Part shown: in pieces, positions 54,108 through 62,743 of the stretch
How positions within the stretch are numbered: position 1 is the first letter of the stretch
Layout of the letters: every line of letters starts with the position of its first letter
Assembly (NCBI RefSeq): GCF_000526715.1
Contig: NZ_JAGP01000001.1
Span: 682,001-746,000 of the forward strand
DNA from: Hydrogenovibrio kuenenii DSM 12350
Lineage (GTDB): Bacteria; Pseudomonadota; Gammaproteobacteria; Thiomicrospirales; Thiomicrospiraceae
Reading direction: 5' to 3'
DNA: 64,000 nucleotides
Position numbers and translations under genes: made by a program
Notes under the pieces: model-generated
Database searches by the model: none
The model's input: the letters and a program-made list of their open reading frames with translations, nothing else
Told to the model about the DNA's origin: nothing

Positions 54108-54719
54108 ATGTCTAAAGTAGCAATTGACTCATCTTTACTTGAAGAATTAGGTGTTAAAGATTGGCGCATGCACACGCAATTCAACCATTCCAATTTAGCT
54201 GAAAATACTTCAGATACCGTTCAAAATGATAGTGAAACAGAAGTAGTGGATTCGGATTCTGTATTGCATGTTGCTTCTGAAGCCGCGGATTATCATGCTG
54301 ATAAGTCACAAGTTGAAGAAAGTCAGGTAGGAGTATCTGATGACCTGTTAACATCTTTAGCGACTGAAAAAGTGGCTTTGGTGTTCGTTGGTGAGGGGTT
54401 GGAGCAGGTTTGGCAGAATGATGAAACGCCTACTTGGGGTTTGATGTTGAATATTTTGGATGCATTGAATATTCATCAAGAAGAGGTGGTTTACTTTGAT
54501 ACAGCATTGTTGCATACCGAAGATGCGATTATGATGACTATTGAAGAAATTATTGAGACTGGGGTTGAGCAGGTGTTTAGCTTCGATGAAGAGAGTATGC
54601 TAAATGAAGCGCTTGCTGAAGGGCTTCATGTTGAAGTTTTACCAAGCTTAGACGAAATGTTGGCGCAAGGTTTTGCAAAGAAACAAGTTTATTATCGGTT
54701 AGCGAATTATGGTCACTGA
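54108..54719 (+). CDS. holD: HolD-like protein, probable DNA polymerase III psi subunit
   Basis: The 203-residue acidic protein begins LLEELGVKDWRMHTQ, close to the QLGITQWSLR motif by which E. coli psi binds the chi subunit. A low-complexity acidic linker (about 30-80) is followed by VALVFVGEGLEQVW and LMLNILDALNIHQEEVVYFD, which resembles the beta-alpha core of psi. The next gene is rimI, exactly as in the E. coli holD-rimI pair, and overlaps by 11 bases. Psi is poorly conserved, so I rely on motif plus context. The linker makes it longer than the 137-residue E. coli protein. Confidence 0.6.
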   Translation: MSKVAIDSSLLEELGVKDWRMHTQFNHSNLAENTSDTVQNDSETEVVDSDSVLHVASEAADYHADKSQVEESQVGVSDDLLTSLATEKVALVFVGEGLEQVWQNDETPTWGLMLNILDALNIHQEEVVYFDTALLHTEDAIMMTIEEIIETGVEQVFSFDEESMLNEALAEGLHVEVLPSLDEMLAQGFAKKQVYYRLANYGH

Positions 54720-55167
54720 ATTGAGTTATTTTCGTCCTATGGATGAGTATGATCTTAAGTGGGTGTTGAGTACGGAAAAGGCATCTTATGATTTTCCTTG
54801 GTCTCAACAAGGTTTTACCAAAGTTATGGATGATGGATTGGCATATATTTTATGTGATATGGATGACCAAGCCTTGGGTTACGCCTGTTTTCTTGCTGTT
54901 TTGGATGAGATTCATCTCTTAAATTTATGCATATCACCGAATTTTCGTCGACAAGGTATTGCGCTACAAGCACTAGATAAGTTTAAAGACTATTTTGTCG
55001 ATTCGGATTATGAAAAGATGTTGTTGGAAGTTAGGCAGTCTAATCCCGCTAAAACGATGTATCAAAAGTTAGGGTTTGTTGAGGATGGTATTCGCAAAGG
55101 TTATTACCCTGTGAAAAATTCGCCTCAAAAAGAAGATGCAGTTTTAATGTCTTGGGCTTTGCTGTAA
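54709..55167 (+). CDS. rimI: RimI, ribosomal protein S18 N-alpha-acetyltransferase
   Basis: RimI acetylates the N-terminus of ribosomal protein S18. The 152-residue GNAT protein has YFRPMDEYDLKWVLSTEKASYDFPWSQQGF, typical of RimI, the acetyl-CoA loop LNLCISPNFRRQGIALQAL, and LEVRQSNPAKTMYQKLGFVEDGIRKGYYP. It starts inside the HolD-like gene. It ends just before an inverted pair of the dispersed repeat, which likely terminates this transcript. Confidence 0.93.
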   Translation: MVTELSYFRPMDEYDLKWVLSTEKASYDFPWSQQGFTKVMDDGLAYILCDMDDQALGYACFLAVLDEIHLLNLCISPNFRRQGIALQALDKFKDYFVDSDYEKMLLEVRQSNPAKTMYQKLGFVEDGIRKGYYPVKNSPQKEDAVLMSWALL

Positions 55168-55178
55168 CTGTGATGTGT

Positions 55179-55229
55179 CAAAATCTGCCAGGCTGGGTCT
55201 AAGTAGATAACCCAGCCTGGTAGATTTTG
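55179..55229. repeat. Dispersed repeat, inverted pair between rimI and suhB
   Basis: Arms starting CAAAATCTGCCAGGCTGGGT and ending CAGCCTGGTAGATTTTG pair over about 20 bases with a single G-T, around a loop of about ten bases. It lies between convergent genes and should form a strong two-way terminator hairpin. Confidence 0.9.
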
Positions 55230-56030
55230 TTATGAACGGTATTCTTTAGATAAAGTGTTGCTGATTACTTGCGCCATCGCTTTCATCATTTTTGGGTTGG
55301 CGGCAATAATATTGCCGGATTCGAGGAATTTTCCACCGCCAACCATATCGGAAACCAATCCACCAGCTTCGGCCACGATTAACGCGCCTGCGGCGATATC
55401 CCAAGGCTTAAGGTTTAATTCCCAATAACCGTCAACACGACCACAAGCAACATAAGCCAAGTCTAGAGCTGCAGAGCCAGGTCTGCGAATACCTGCGGTT
55501 TGTAGCATGAATTCTTTAAAGCATGCTAGGTAATCGTCAATATGATCAAAGTCGTAATAAGGAATCCCCGTTGCCAAAAGGGCATTTTGCAGTGTTTTTT
55601 GCTCACTGACACGAATGCGATAGTTGTTTAAACGTGCGCCGCTGCCTCGTGAAGCTGAAAAAAGTTCATCTCTTGTTGGGTCAAACACAACACCATGCAT
55701 TAAGCGGCCTTTTTCAGTCACAGCAATTGAAACAGAAAATTGCGGGAAGCCATGTAAAAAGTTGGTGGTGCCGTCAAGTGGGTCGATAATCCATTCGAAA
55801 TCAGAGTCTTTTTTATGCGCACCACTTTCTTCAGCCAGAATGCTATGTTGTGGGTAGTATTTGTGAATGGTATCAATAATGATTTGTTCAGCACGCTTGT
55901 CAATCTCGCTGACATAGTCATTACGACCCTTTTCTTCGATAGTGAGTTGTTCAACGTTTCGTATCTGGCTGACAATAAAGTTTCCAGCTTCTTTGGCAGC
56001 AATGCTGGCAACATTCAAAATAGGATGCAT
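55230..56030 (-). CDS. suhB: SuhB, inositol-1-monophosphatase family
   Basis: SuhB is a magnesium-dependent inositol monophosphatase that in E. coli also works in rRNA antitermination. The 266-residue protein has EEKGRNDYVSEID, SILAEESG, the motif DPLDGTTNFLHGFPQFSVSIA and WDIAAGALIVAEAGG, with all metal-binding acidic residues. It is divergent from trmJ, reproducing the common suhB-trmJ pair. Its stop codon abuts the dispersed repeat. Confidence 0.95.
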   Translation of the reverse strand: MHPILNVASIAAKEAGNFIVSQIRNVEQLTIEEKGRNDYVSEIDKRAEQIIIDTIHKYYPQHSILAEESGAHKKDSDFEWIIDPLDGTTNFLHGFPQFSVSIAVTEKGRLMHGVVFDPTRDELFSASRGSGARLNNYRIRVSEQKTLQNALLATGIPYYDFDHIDDYLACFKEFMLQTAGIRRPGSAALDLAYVACGRVDGYWELNLKPWDIAAGALIVAEAGGLVSDMVGGGKFLESGNIIAANPKMMKAMAQVISNTLSKEYRS

Positions 56031-56091
56031 AAGTGGTTTTCCAATTGTTAGAATATCAAGTTAATTTTCAAGAGATTATAGCGGAAAATAG

Positions 56092-56880
56092 ATGATAGAA
56101 GATTACAGAAGCCACCCGAAACTGTCAAAAATTAAAATTGTTTTGATTGAGACATCTCATCCGGGCAATATTGGGGCTGTTGCAAGAGCTATGAAAAACA
56201 TGGGTTTAAGCCAGTTAGTATTGGTAAACCCTAAAGAGTTTCCAAGCCAAGTTGCTTCAGCTAGAGCTTCTGGTGCAGCGGATATATTGAGTCAAGCTGT
56301 GGTTAAAGAGTCTTTGGATGAGGCTATTGCGGATTGTAAATTGGTAGTTGGAGCAAGTGCTCGTCTGCGCAAGGTTTCATGGCCTCAAATGGATGTACGT
56401 GAAACAGCCAATATGATTATGGAAGTTACTGAAAATGAGAGTGATCAAGTGGCTTTGTTATTTGGCCGTGAAGACTCTGGTTTAAGTAATGCAGAGTTAG
56501 ATAAATGTCATTATTTAGCTCATATACCAACAAACCCAACCTATAGTTCACTAAATATTGCAGCAGCTGTGCAAGTGTTTGTATATGAGTGTTTGATGGC
56601 AACAGATCTGAAGCACAGCTTTTCATCAGGACAGTACAATCATAGATTAGCATCTTCTGAACAATTGGAAGGTTTTTATGATCATCTATATCAAAGTTTG
56701 CAGGATATTGGGTTTCTTGACCCTGCCAAAAACGCGCGTTTTATGCGACGAATGCGACGAATGTTCAACCGTACGCAATTAGATGTTAAGGAAATTGATA
56801 TTTTAAGAGGTATTCTGACAGCTACACAGCGTCAGGCGATAAACTTACAAGCGCTTGAATTAGAAAAAGAACAAAAATAA
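56092..56880 (+). CDS. trmJ: TrmJ, tRNA (cytidine/uridine-32 2'-O) methyltransferase
   Basis: TrmJ 2'-O-methylates position 32 of several tRNAs using SAM. The 262-residue SPOUT-family protein has IVLIETSHPGNIGAVARAMKNMGLSQLVLVNP, LLFGREDSGLSNAEL and IPTNPTYSSLNIAAAVQVFVYE, the knot motifs. The C-terminal extension (FLDPAKNARFMRRMRRMFNRTQLDVKEIDILRG) is typical of TrmJ. cysE follows 12 bases later, then iscR, the usual gammaproteobacterial order. Confidence 0.96.
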   Translation: MIEDYRSHPKLSKIKIVLIETSHPGNIGAVARAMKNMGLSQLVLVNPKEFPSQVASARASGAADILSQAVVKESLDEAIADCKLVVGASARLRKVSWPQMDVRETANMIMEVTENESDQVALLFGREDSGLSNAELDKCHYLAHIPTNPTYSSLNIAAAVQVFVYECLMATDLKHSFSSGQYNHRLASSEQLEGFYDHLYQSLQDIGFLDPAKNARFMRRMRRMFNRTQLDVKEIDILRGILTATQRQAINLQALELEKEQK

Positions 56881-56892
56881 CGTAGGCATAGA

Positions 56893-57690
56893 ATGTTTAA
56901 AAGAATTAAATCAGATGTTAAATCCGTTTTTGATCGTGATCCTGCTGCGAGAAGTACGTTTGAAGTTTTAACAACTTATCCTGGCGTCCATGCGATTTTA
57001 TTTTATCGTTTGACTCATTGGCTGTGGGGCAAGGGATTGAAATGGCTCGCGAGATTTATTTCAGGTTTCGCAAGATGGTTTACGGGGATCGAGATTCATC
57101 CCGCGGCAAAAATTGGTGATCGTTTTTTTATCGATCATGGTATGGGTATTGTTATCGGTGAAACAGCCGAGATTGGCGATGATTGTACTTTGTATCATGG
57201 CGTGACGCTTGGTGGGATTAGTAGTTCCGAAGGAAAGCGTCACCCAACACTGGGTAACAGAGTCGTTGTAGGTGCTGGTGCCAAAGTTCTTGGTCCTATT
57301 CTTATTAATGATGATGTTCGAATAGGTTCTAATGCTGTGGTTTTGAAGTCTGTGCCAGCTGATCGTACGGTTGTTGGGATTCCTGGGCGTATTGTTGACC
57401 CTGATAGGGATGTTAAAAAGTCACGTAGGGAAAAAATGGCAGAGAAAATTGGCTTTGATGCTTACGGTGTAAGCCAAGACGTACAAGATCCGATTGAAAA
57501 GGCAATTTTTAGTTTATTGGATCATGTTCAAAGCCAAGATGAGCAACTAGAAAAGCTTAATCAAGCTGTCAAGCAACTAGGCGGTACGGATTCGCATGTT
57601 GATTTGCCAAGCTTGCAAGGTGCGGTATTGGAGCCTGATAACCCAGAGAATCAGGCGCATATTAAAAAAGCCGTTGATGCTAAAGACTGA
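56893..57690 (+). CDS. cysE: CysE, serine O-acetyltransferase (short N-terminal type)
   Basis: CysE makes O-acetylserine for cysteine synthesis. The 265-residue protein has a shortened N-terminal helical domain compared with E. coli CysE, then the left-handed beta-helix hexapeptide repeats: [44 protein letters not shown], with the catalytic histidine and aspartate. A coiled-coil-like tail of about 80 residues follows (from about 180). This short type is the one usually linked to iscR, where it supplies cysteine for Fe-S assembly. Confidence 0.94.
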   Translation: MFKRIKSDVKSVFDRDPAARSTFEVLTTYPGVHAILFYRLTHWLWGKGLKWLARFISGFARWFTGIEIHPAAKIGDRFFIDHGMGIVIGETAEIGDDCTLYHGVTLGGISSSEGKRHPTLGNRVVVGAGAKVLGPILINDDVRIGSNAVVLKSVPADRTVVGIPGRIVDPDRDVKKSRREKMAEKIGFDAYGVSQDVQDPIEKAIFSLLDHVQSQDEQLEKLNQAVKQLGGTDSHVDLPSLQGAVLEPDNPENQAHIKKAVDAKD

Positions 57691-57744
57691 TTCGGTAAAG
57701 GTTTTTCATAAACTCTTCATTTGATTTCGTTAATTCTTGAGTTG

Positions 57745-57770
57745 TTGACTAGGTTATTATAAAATAACCT
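57745..57770 (+). promoter_or_regulatory. iscR promoter -35 and overlapping palindrome
   Basis: TTGACT (57745-57750) is followed at once by AGGTTATT-ATAA-AATAACCT, a perfect inverted repeat. TTGACTA could also be half of a type 1 IscR site. It is a good candidate for autoregulation of iscR; no clear -10 stands at ideal spacing. Confidence 0.5.
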
Positions 57771-57828
57771 TAATTTTTACATGTTAATCAAGCTTTAAAG
57801 TACATGAAAACTTTAAAGGGGAAACTAA

Positions 57829-58257
57829 ATGAAGCTGACTTCGAAAGGCCGCTACGCTGTTACAGCGATGCTTGATATTGCTATTAATCAGTCTAAAGGA
57901 CCGATTACTTTGGCGATGATTTCTGAAAGACAAGATATCTCACTCTCTTATTTAGAGCAGATCTTTGCTAAATTAAAAAAATCCGATTTAGTGTTGAGTG
58001 CAAGAGGTCCAGGTGGTGGTTATCGACTCAGTCGTAATCCGGGAGAAATTTCTGTTAGCGAAGTTATTGCGGCAGTTAATGAAGATCTCGAAGCCAGAAA
58101 ATGTAAAGGGAAAGAAAATTGTAAGGGCGGCGAAGAGTGTTTGTCGCATGAACTATGGTCAGATCTAAGTGAAATGATCGAGCAATTTTTAGAAAACATT
58201 ACACTAGAAAAAATTATTGAAAAACGTTCAAGCGTAAAAGAAATCGTATTTGCTTAG
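57829..58257 (+). CDS. iscR: IscR, Fe-S cluster regulator (Rrf2 family)
   Basis: IscR is a Rrf2-family repressor and activator that senses Fe-S supply through a 2Fe-2S cluster. The 142-residue protein has the winged helix [18 protein letters not shown] and [39 protein letters not shown], and the cluster-binding cysteines in [18 protein letters not shown], spaced C-x5-C-x5-C as in E. coli Isc[10 protein letters not shown] rather than NsrR residues supports IscR. In this genome it controls iscA directly downstream and probably sufBCDS and grxD, where I see candidate sites. Confidence 0.96.
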   Translation: MKLTSKGRYAVTAMLDIAINQSKGPITLAMISERQDISLSYLEQIFAKLKKSDLVLSARGPGGGYRLSRNPGEISVSEVIAAVNEDLEARKCKGKENCKGGEECLSHELWSDLSEMIEQFLENITLEKIIEKRSSVKEIVFA

Positions 58258-58281
58258 TCGTTTTTTCAAAGGAGAGAATTA

Positions 58282-58608
58282 ATGTCTGTCACTTTAACAG
58301 AAGCTGCGGCTGAAAGAGTCAGAACTATGTTGGCTAAAAGAGGTCATGGTCTTGGTATTAAATTAGCAACAAAAGTAAGTGGTTGTGCAGGCTTTGCTTA
58401 TGTAGTTGATTATGCAGATGAGATTACGGATTCGGACGCTGTATTCGAAAGTCATGGTCAAAAAGTAGTCGTCCCTCAGAAGAGTTTAGAGTTGGTCGAT
58501 GGTACTGAATTAGACTATGTGAAAGAAAGTTTGCTGAATGAAGGGTTTGAGTTTCACAATCCTAGAGTAAAAGATTCTTGTGGTTGTGGTGAATCATTTA
58601 GCGTGTAA
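58282..58608 (+). CDS. iscA: IscA, Fe-S cluster assembly A-type carrier
   Basis: IscA is an A-type carrier that helps insert or transport Fe-S clusters. The 108-residue protein has the three conserved cysteines: [14 protein letters not shown] and the C-terminal [10 protein letters not shown], close to E. coli IscA (VKDECGCGESF). It begins 24 bases after iscR and is followed by a terminator. iscS, iscU, hscB, hscA and fdx, which normally lie between iscR and ndk, are not present. Confidence 0.95.
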   Translation: MSVTLTEAAAERVRTMLAKRGHGLGIKLATKVSGCAGFAYVVDYADEITDSDAVFESHGQKVVVPQKSLELVDGTELDYVKESLLNEGFEFHNPRVKDSCGCGESFSV

Positions 58609-58630
58609 TTTCTAAGCAGGCGTTAAAAAC

Positions 58631-58662
58631 AAAGGACCCCAGTTTTAACTGGGGTCTTTTAT
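58631..58662 (+). terminator. Rho-independent terminator after iscA
   Basis: GACCCCAGT-TTTA-ACTGGGGTC followed by T residues forms a strong nine-base stem. It separates iscR-iscA from ndk. Confidence 0.93.
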
Positions 58663-58748
58663 TTTCAGACTTTTTTCAACAATCCCAATGCTAGATTGTT
58701 AAAATACCTCATATTTTGTCATTCAAGACACTACAGGATAATTACGAT

Positions 58749-59171
58749 ATGATTCAGCGCACGTTTTCTATTATCAAACCGGATGCGGTTAATAGAAATT
58801 TAATTGGTGAAATTACAGCAAGATTAGAAAAAAGTGGTCTATCTGTAATCGCTTCCAAAATGATTCACTTGACACGTGAACAGGCTGCGGGTTTTTATGC
58901 AGAACACGAAGGCAAGCCTTTTTATGAGACACTGATGACCAACATGACGGCTGGGCCAATTGTTGTGCAAGTGTTGCAAGGGGAAGGTGCCATTGCAAAG
59001 AATCGTGAAGTGATGGGGGCAACTGACCCTGAAAAAGCTGAGGAAGGTACAATTCGTAAAGACTTTGCTGTTTCCATGCAGCAAAACTCCGTGCATGGTT
59101 CTGATTCTCCCGAAAGTGCGGCAAGAGAGATTGCATTCTTTTTTAATGAAGAAGATATTTGTCCTCGTTAA
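58749..59171 (+). CDS. ndk: Ndk, nucleoside diphosphate kinase
   Basis: Ndk equalises nucleoside triphosphate pools through a phosphohistidine. The ATG at 58749 gives 140 residues starting [17 protein letters not shown], matching the family; a TTG 33 bases upstream would add a non-conserved leader. The active-site histidine is in [23 protein letters not shown]-type start, [17 protein letters not shown] and the length are typical. AGGA precedes the start. The ndk-rlmN order is conserved. Confidence 0.97.
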   Translation: MIQRTFSIIKPDAVNRNLIGEITARLEKSGLSVIASKMIHLTREQAAGFYAEHEGKPFYETLMTNMTAGPIVVQVLQGEGAIAKNREVMGATDPEKAEEGTIRKDFAVSMQQNSVHGSDSPESAAREIAFFFNEEDICPR

Positions 59172-59201
59172 GTAAGACTTAAAAGTTTAAGGAAGAAACG
59201 C

Positions 59202-60341
59202 TTGCAGTTCGTTGAAGAAAAAATCGAAGAAAGTCAGCCGGTTATTTATGATGGCAAGGTTGATTTGCTGGGTCTTGATGCTAAAGGGTTGGCAGACTTT
59301 TTTACGTCTATTGGTGAGAAAGCCTTTCGCTCTACGCAGGTGATGAAATGGATTCACCAATTTGGTGTGAGCGACTTTGACGAAATGACTAACCTAAGCA
59401 AGGCATTGCGTGAAAAGCTTAAGCAGACGGCCATTATTCGTACACCAAAAATTATTGCTGAACAGAAGTCGGAAGATGGCACGATTAAGTGGCTGGTGGA
59501 AGTGGATAACAATAATAGTGTTGAAGCTGTTTTTATTCCTGAAAAATCCAGAGGGACACTTTGTATTTCTTCACAAGTTGGCTGTGCTTTAGATTGCAGT
59601 TTTTGTGCGACCGGTAAGCAGGGCTTTAACCGTAACTTGGAAAACTGGGAAATTGTTGCTCAGATGTGGGTGGCGAATAAGGCCTTAGGCTGTAAACCTA
59701 AAGAAGAGCGTGTGATTTCAAACGTTGTTTTTATGGGAATGGGCGAGCCTCTCTTAAATGTGACGCATACTTTTCCAGCAGCAAGAATTTTGATGGATGA
59801 CAATGCTTATGGCTTGTCTAAACGCCGTGTCACCATTAGTACTGCGGGTGTTGTACCTGCAATTGATAGAATTAAAGAAAGCCTTGATGTCAGTCTTGCT
59901 ATTTCATTGCACGCTCCTAATAACGCATTAAGAGATGAGTTGGTGCCAATCAACCAGAGATATCCGTTGGAAGTGCTTATGCCTGCTTTACATCGTTACG
60001 TTGAAGGTGGCCATAGTAAAAAACACGTTACGGTTGAGTATGTGATGTTAGATGGCATTAATGATTCTTTAGAGCATGCTCAGCAACTTATTGAGTTGTT
60101 GGGGGATTTGCCATGTAAAGTTAATTTAATCCCATTTAACCCTTTTAAAGGCACGCCTTATCTTAGATCATCAAATAACGCGGTAAGACGCTTTCAAGAT
60201 AAATTGGTTAATGCGGGTCTTAAATGTACCGTACGCAGAACACGCGGTGATGACATAGATGCTGCATGTGGGCAATTGGCAGGAAAAATTACGGATAGAA
60301 CGAAAAGAACTTTGAACAAGGTGGAAGTAAAGTCCGTCTGA
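59202..60341 (+). CDS. rlmN: RlmN, dual-specificity RNA methyltransferase (radical SAM), TTG start
   Basis: RlmN methylates C2 of A2503 in 23S rRNA and A37 in several tRNAs. The 379-residue protein has the radical SAM cysteines CALDCSFCATGKQGF, the GMGEPLLN loop, the cysteine pair needed for methyl transfer (CTVRRTRGDDIDAACGQL) and LLGLDAKGLADFF at the N-terminus. The start is a TTG at 59202, chosen because AAGGA stands seven bases ahead and there is no ATG before the conserved region. It follows ndk after 30 bases. Confidence 0.96.
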   Translation: MQFVEEKIEESQPVIYDGKVDLLGLDAKGLADFFTSIGEKAFRSTQVMKWIHQFGVSDFDEMTNLSKALREKLKQTAIIRTPKIIAEQKSEDGTIKWLVEVDNNNSVEAVFIPEKSRGTLCISSQVGCALDCSFCATGKQGFNRNLENWEIVAQMWVANKALGCKPKEERVISNVVFMGMGEPLLNVTHTFPAARILMDDNAYGLSKRRVTISTAGVVPAIDRIKESLDVSLAISLHAPNNALRDELVPINQRYPLEVLMPALHRYVEGGHSKKHVTVEYVMLDGINDSLEHAQQLIELLGDLPCKVNLIPFNPFKGTPYLRSSNNAVRRFQDKLVNAGLKCTVRRTRGDDIDAACGQLAGKITDRTKRTLNKVEVKSV

Positions 60342-60357
60342 ATCACAGGAAGTAATC

Positions 60358-60738
60358 ATGACAAATACCGTGAAACTAGAACTGCATGAAACACTAAAAA
60401 CAGCCAGGAAAGCGCAAACGCTGACGCTTGAAATGGTAAGTGAAAGATTGAAGTTGACTAAGGCCCAGATAGAGTACTTTGAGAGTCCTGAGTTAGATTT
60501 AGATGCCTTAAACACTTTTCAGAGAGGGTATTTACGGAACTATGCCAATATGCTATCGATTGATATTGGCGAGTTTGAAGGCCACTTTCCAGAGGGTGTT
60601 TCTGTGAGTTCAGATTTGTCTCGAGTTGAGCAAGATGAAGCGCATCATAAGCCAGTTATATCTAATCGTCTTATGCGTTGGATAATGTGGGGCGTTATCG
60701 TTTTGATCGTGGTAGTTTTAATTGTGATTAACCAATAA
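60358..60738 (+). CDS. rodZ: Short RodZ-like HTH and membrane protein
   Basis: The 126-residue protein matches the N-terminal half of RodZ: a Cro/C1-type HTH_25 domain (about residues 8-75, with LKLTKAQIEYFESPELDLDALNTFQRGYLRNYANML) and one membrane helix at about 104-124 (RWIMWGVIVLIVVVLIVINQ). Standard RodZ continues with a periplasmic domain, reaching some 330 residues, but here the stop follows the helix at once. It sits between rlmN and hisS, where rodZ normally lies, although pilF and ispG are absent. The MreB-binding HTH is retained, so cell-shape function may persist. Confidence 0.8.
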   Translation: MTNTVKLELHETLKTARKAQTLTLEMVSERLKLTKAQIEYFESPELDLDALNTFQRGYLRNYANMLSIDIGEFEGHFPEGVSVSSDLSRVEQDEAHHKPVISNRLMRWIMWGVIVLIVVVLIVINQ

Positions 60739-60769
60739 AGAATAATAAGAACAAATTTAAGAGAAAAGT

Positions 60770-62047
60770 ATGTCGAAACAAATTTCTGCCATTCGTGGCA
60801 TGAATGATTATTATGGAAGCTCTGCTCAAGCATTAGATTTTATTGTCGAGACGGCAGAAACTGTATTGCATCAATATGGCTATCAATCTATCCGTTTGCC
60901 GATCGTAGAAAAGACGGAGCTTTTTGCGCGCTCTATCGGTGAAGTAACCGATATCGTTGAGAAAGAAATGTATACCTTTGAAGATCGTAATGGTGATAGC
61001 TTGACCTTACGCCCAGAAGGGACTGCTGGTTGTGTTAGGGCAGTGATTGAAAATGGTCTGACCCATAATCAAATTCAAAAGCTTTATTATATGGGCCCTA
61101 TGTTCAGGTATGAGCGTCCGCAAAAGGGGCGTTATCGTCAATTTCACCAGTTTGGTGTTGAAGTTTTCGGCTTGTCTAATGCGGATGTTGATGCCGAATT
61201 GATTGCTCTGACAGCAAGACTCTGGGATAAACTCGGCCTAGATAACTTGGAATTGCAAATTAATTCACTAGGCAGTTTAGAGGCAAGACAAGCGTATAAA
61301 GATATTTTGGTGAACTACCTTTCTCAGCATAAAGACCAGTTGGATGAAGACAGTTTAAGACGTCTTGAAACGAATCCGTTGAGAATTTTGGATAGCAAAA
61401 ATCCGGATATGAAATCATTAATCGAAGCTGCACCAAAATTGATGGATCATCTTGATGAAGAATCCAAAGCGCATTTTGAATTGTTAAAAACCTATCTTGA
61501 TGACTTGGGTATTGAGTATGTCGTTAACCCTAATTTAGTTCGTGGCTTAGATTACTACAATAAAACCGTATTTGAATGGGTAACAACCGAATTAGGTGCT
61601 CAGGGTACGGTTTGTGCAGGTGGACGTTATGACGGTCTGGTTGAACAAATAGGTGGTAAAGCAACGCCAGCAAGTGGTTTTGCGATGGGGCTTGAACGTT
61701 TAATGTCACTTTTGATGGATAAGAATCTAGTTGCTGATGTTGCCGAAGCCGATATTTTTATGGTTTTGGTGGGGGATGCAGCTTCACGTCCAGGCATGGT
61801 CATTGCCGAGCAACTCAGAGAATCCTTACCTGATGTTAAGGTGGTGATGAACTGTGGCGGTGGTAGCTTTAAAAGCCAATTTAAAAAGGCAGATAAGTCC
61901 GGCGCAAGGATTGCATTAATTATGGCTGAAGACGAAGTTAATAACCAACAAGTCGGTGTGAAGTTTCTTCGCGAAGAAAGAGACCAAGTGACACTAGGTT
62001 GGCAATCTCTAGAAGCTGAAATAACAAATTATTTTAATGAATTGTAA
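60770..62047 (+). CDS. hisS: HisS, histidyl-tRNA synthetase
   Basis: HisS charges tRNA-His. The 425-residue class II enzyme has [28 protein letters not shown] (motif 2 region), [26 protein letters not shown], the histidine-specific [15 protein letters not shown], and motif 3 in [16 protein letters not shown]-terminal anticodon-binding domain completes it. AGAGAAAAGT precedes the ATG. Confidence 0.98.
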   Translation: MSKQISAIRGMNDYYGSSAQALDFIVETAETVLHQYGYQSIRLPIVEKTELFARSIGEVTDIVEKEMYTFEDRNGDSLTLRPEGTAGCVRAVIENGLTHNQIQKLYYMGPMFRYERPQKGRYRQFHQFGVEVFGLSNADVDAELIALTARLWDKLGLDNLELQINSLGSLEARQAYKDILVNYLSQHKDQLDEDSLRRLETNPLRILDSKNPDMKSLIEAAPKLMDHLDEESKAHFELLKTYLDDLGIEYVVNPNLVRGLDYYNKTVFEWVTTELGAQGTVCAGGRYDGLVEQIGGKATPASGFAMGLERLMSLLMDKNLVADVAEADIFMVLVGDAASRPGMVIAEQLRESLPDVKVVMNCGGGSFKSQFKKADKSGARIALIMAEDEVNNQQVGVKFLREERDQVTLGWQSLEAEITNYFNEL

Positions 62048-62073
62048 AGTTTATAAATCATAGGAAATGTCCA

Positions 62074-62715
62074 ATGAATCGTTACGAAACAGATGATGAA
62101 CAAGTTGCTGCGCTGAAAAATTGGTGGGATAAGAATGGCACCATGCTTCTTTCAGCTATATTGGTAGTTGCACTAGGTTGGGCTGGTTGGAACTATTATC
62201 AAAAAACACAATTTGCTAAAGCATCAAACGCTTCAACAACGTTTGAAGTATTGCAATCCAAAGTACAGCAAAACGCTTTTGGGGATGTTGCGCGTGAAGG
62301 TTTGAAACTGATGGAAAATCAGCCTAAAAGTCCTTATGCAACTGCAACAGCTTTAATGGAAGCTAAGTTTGAGCTTGAAAAAGGTCATACAGATAAAGCA
62401 TTGGAAAATTTGCAGTGGGTTGTTAAACAAAATCTGGATTCTGCACTGGTGTTTATTGCAAAGCTAAGAATGGTTGGCATCTATATTGATCAAAAAAATT
62501 ATGCTAAAGCTAATTCAACGCTTAAAACCATCGATGTTACGAAGTTAGCGGCAGCTGAAAAAGCCAATTTTGATTTCACATCCGGGTTTCTTGCATTACA
62601 GCAAAACCAATTGGACACAGCTCGCAAACTTTTACAACAAGTTGTGGATAACAAAGCTGCAGCAGCAAACTTGCAAAATGTTGCGCGTTTGCAATTAGGC
62701 GATTTGACGCCTTAG
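62074..62715 (+). CDS. yfgM: YfgM-family membrane-anchored TPR protein
   Basis: YfgM is an inner-membrane protein that associates with SecYEG and the periplasmic chaperone PpiD. The 213-residue product has MNRYETDDEQVAALKNWWDKNG, typical of the family's N-terminus, a membrane helix at about 22-42 (TMLLSAILVVALGWAGWNYY), and a periplasmic TPR-like helical domain. It lies between hisS and bamB, as in E. coli, linking protein export to outer-membrane assembly. Confidence 0.93.
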   Translation: MNRYETDDEQVAALKNWWDKNGTMLLSAILVVALGWAGWNYYQKTQFAKASNASTTFEVLQSKVQQNAFGDVAREGLKLMENQPKSPYATATALMEAKFELEKGHTDKALENLQWVVKQNLDSALVFIAKLRMVGIYIDQKNYAKANSTLKTIDVTKLAAAEKANFDFTSGFLALQQNQLDTARKLLQQVVDNKAAAANLQNVARLQLGDLTP

Positions 62716-62743
62716 TTAATTATTAAATAGATAAGGTTTTCTT

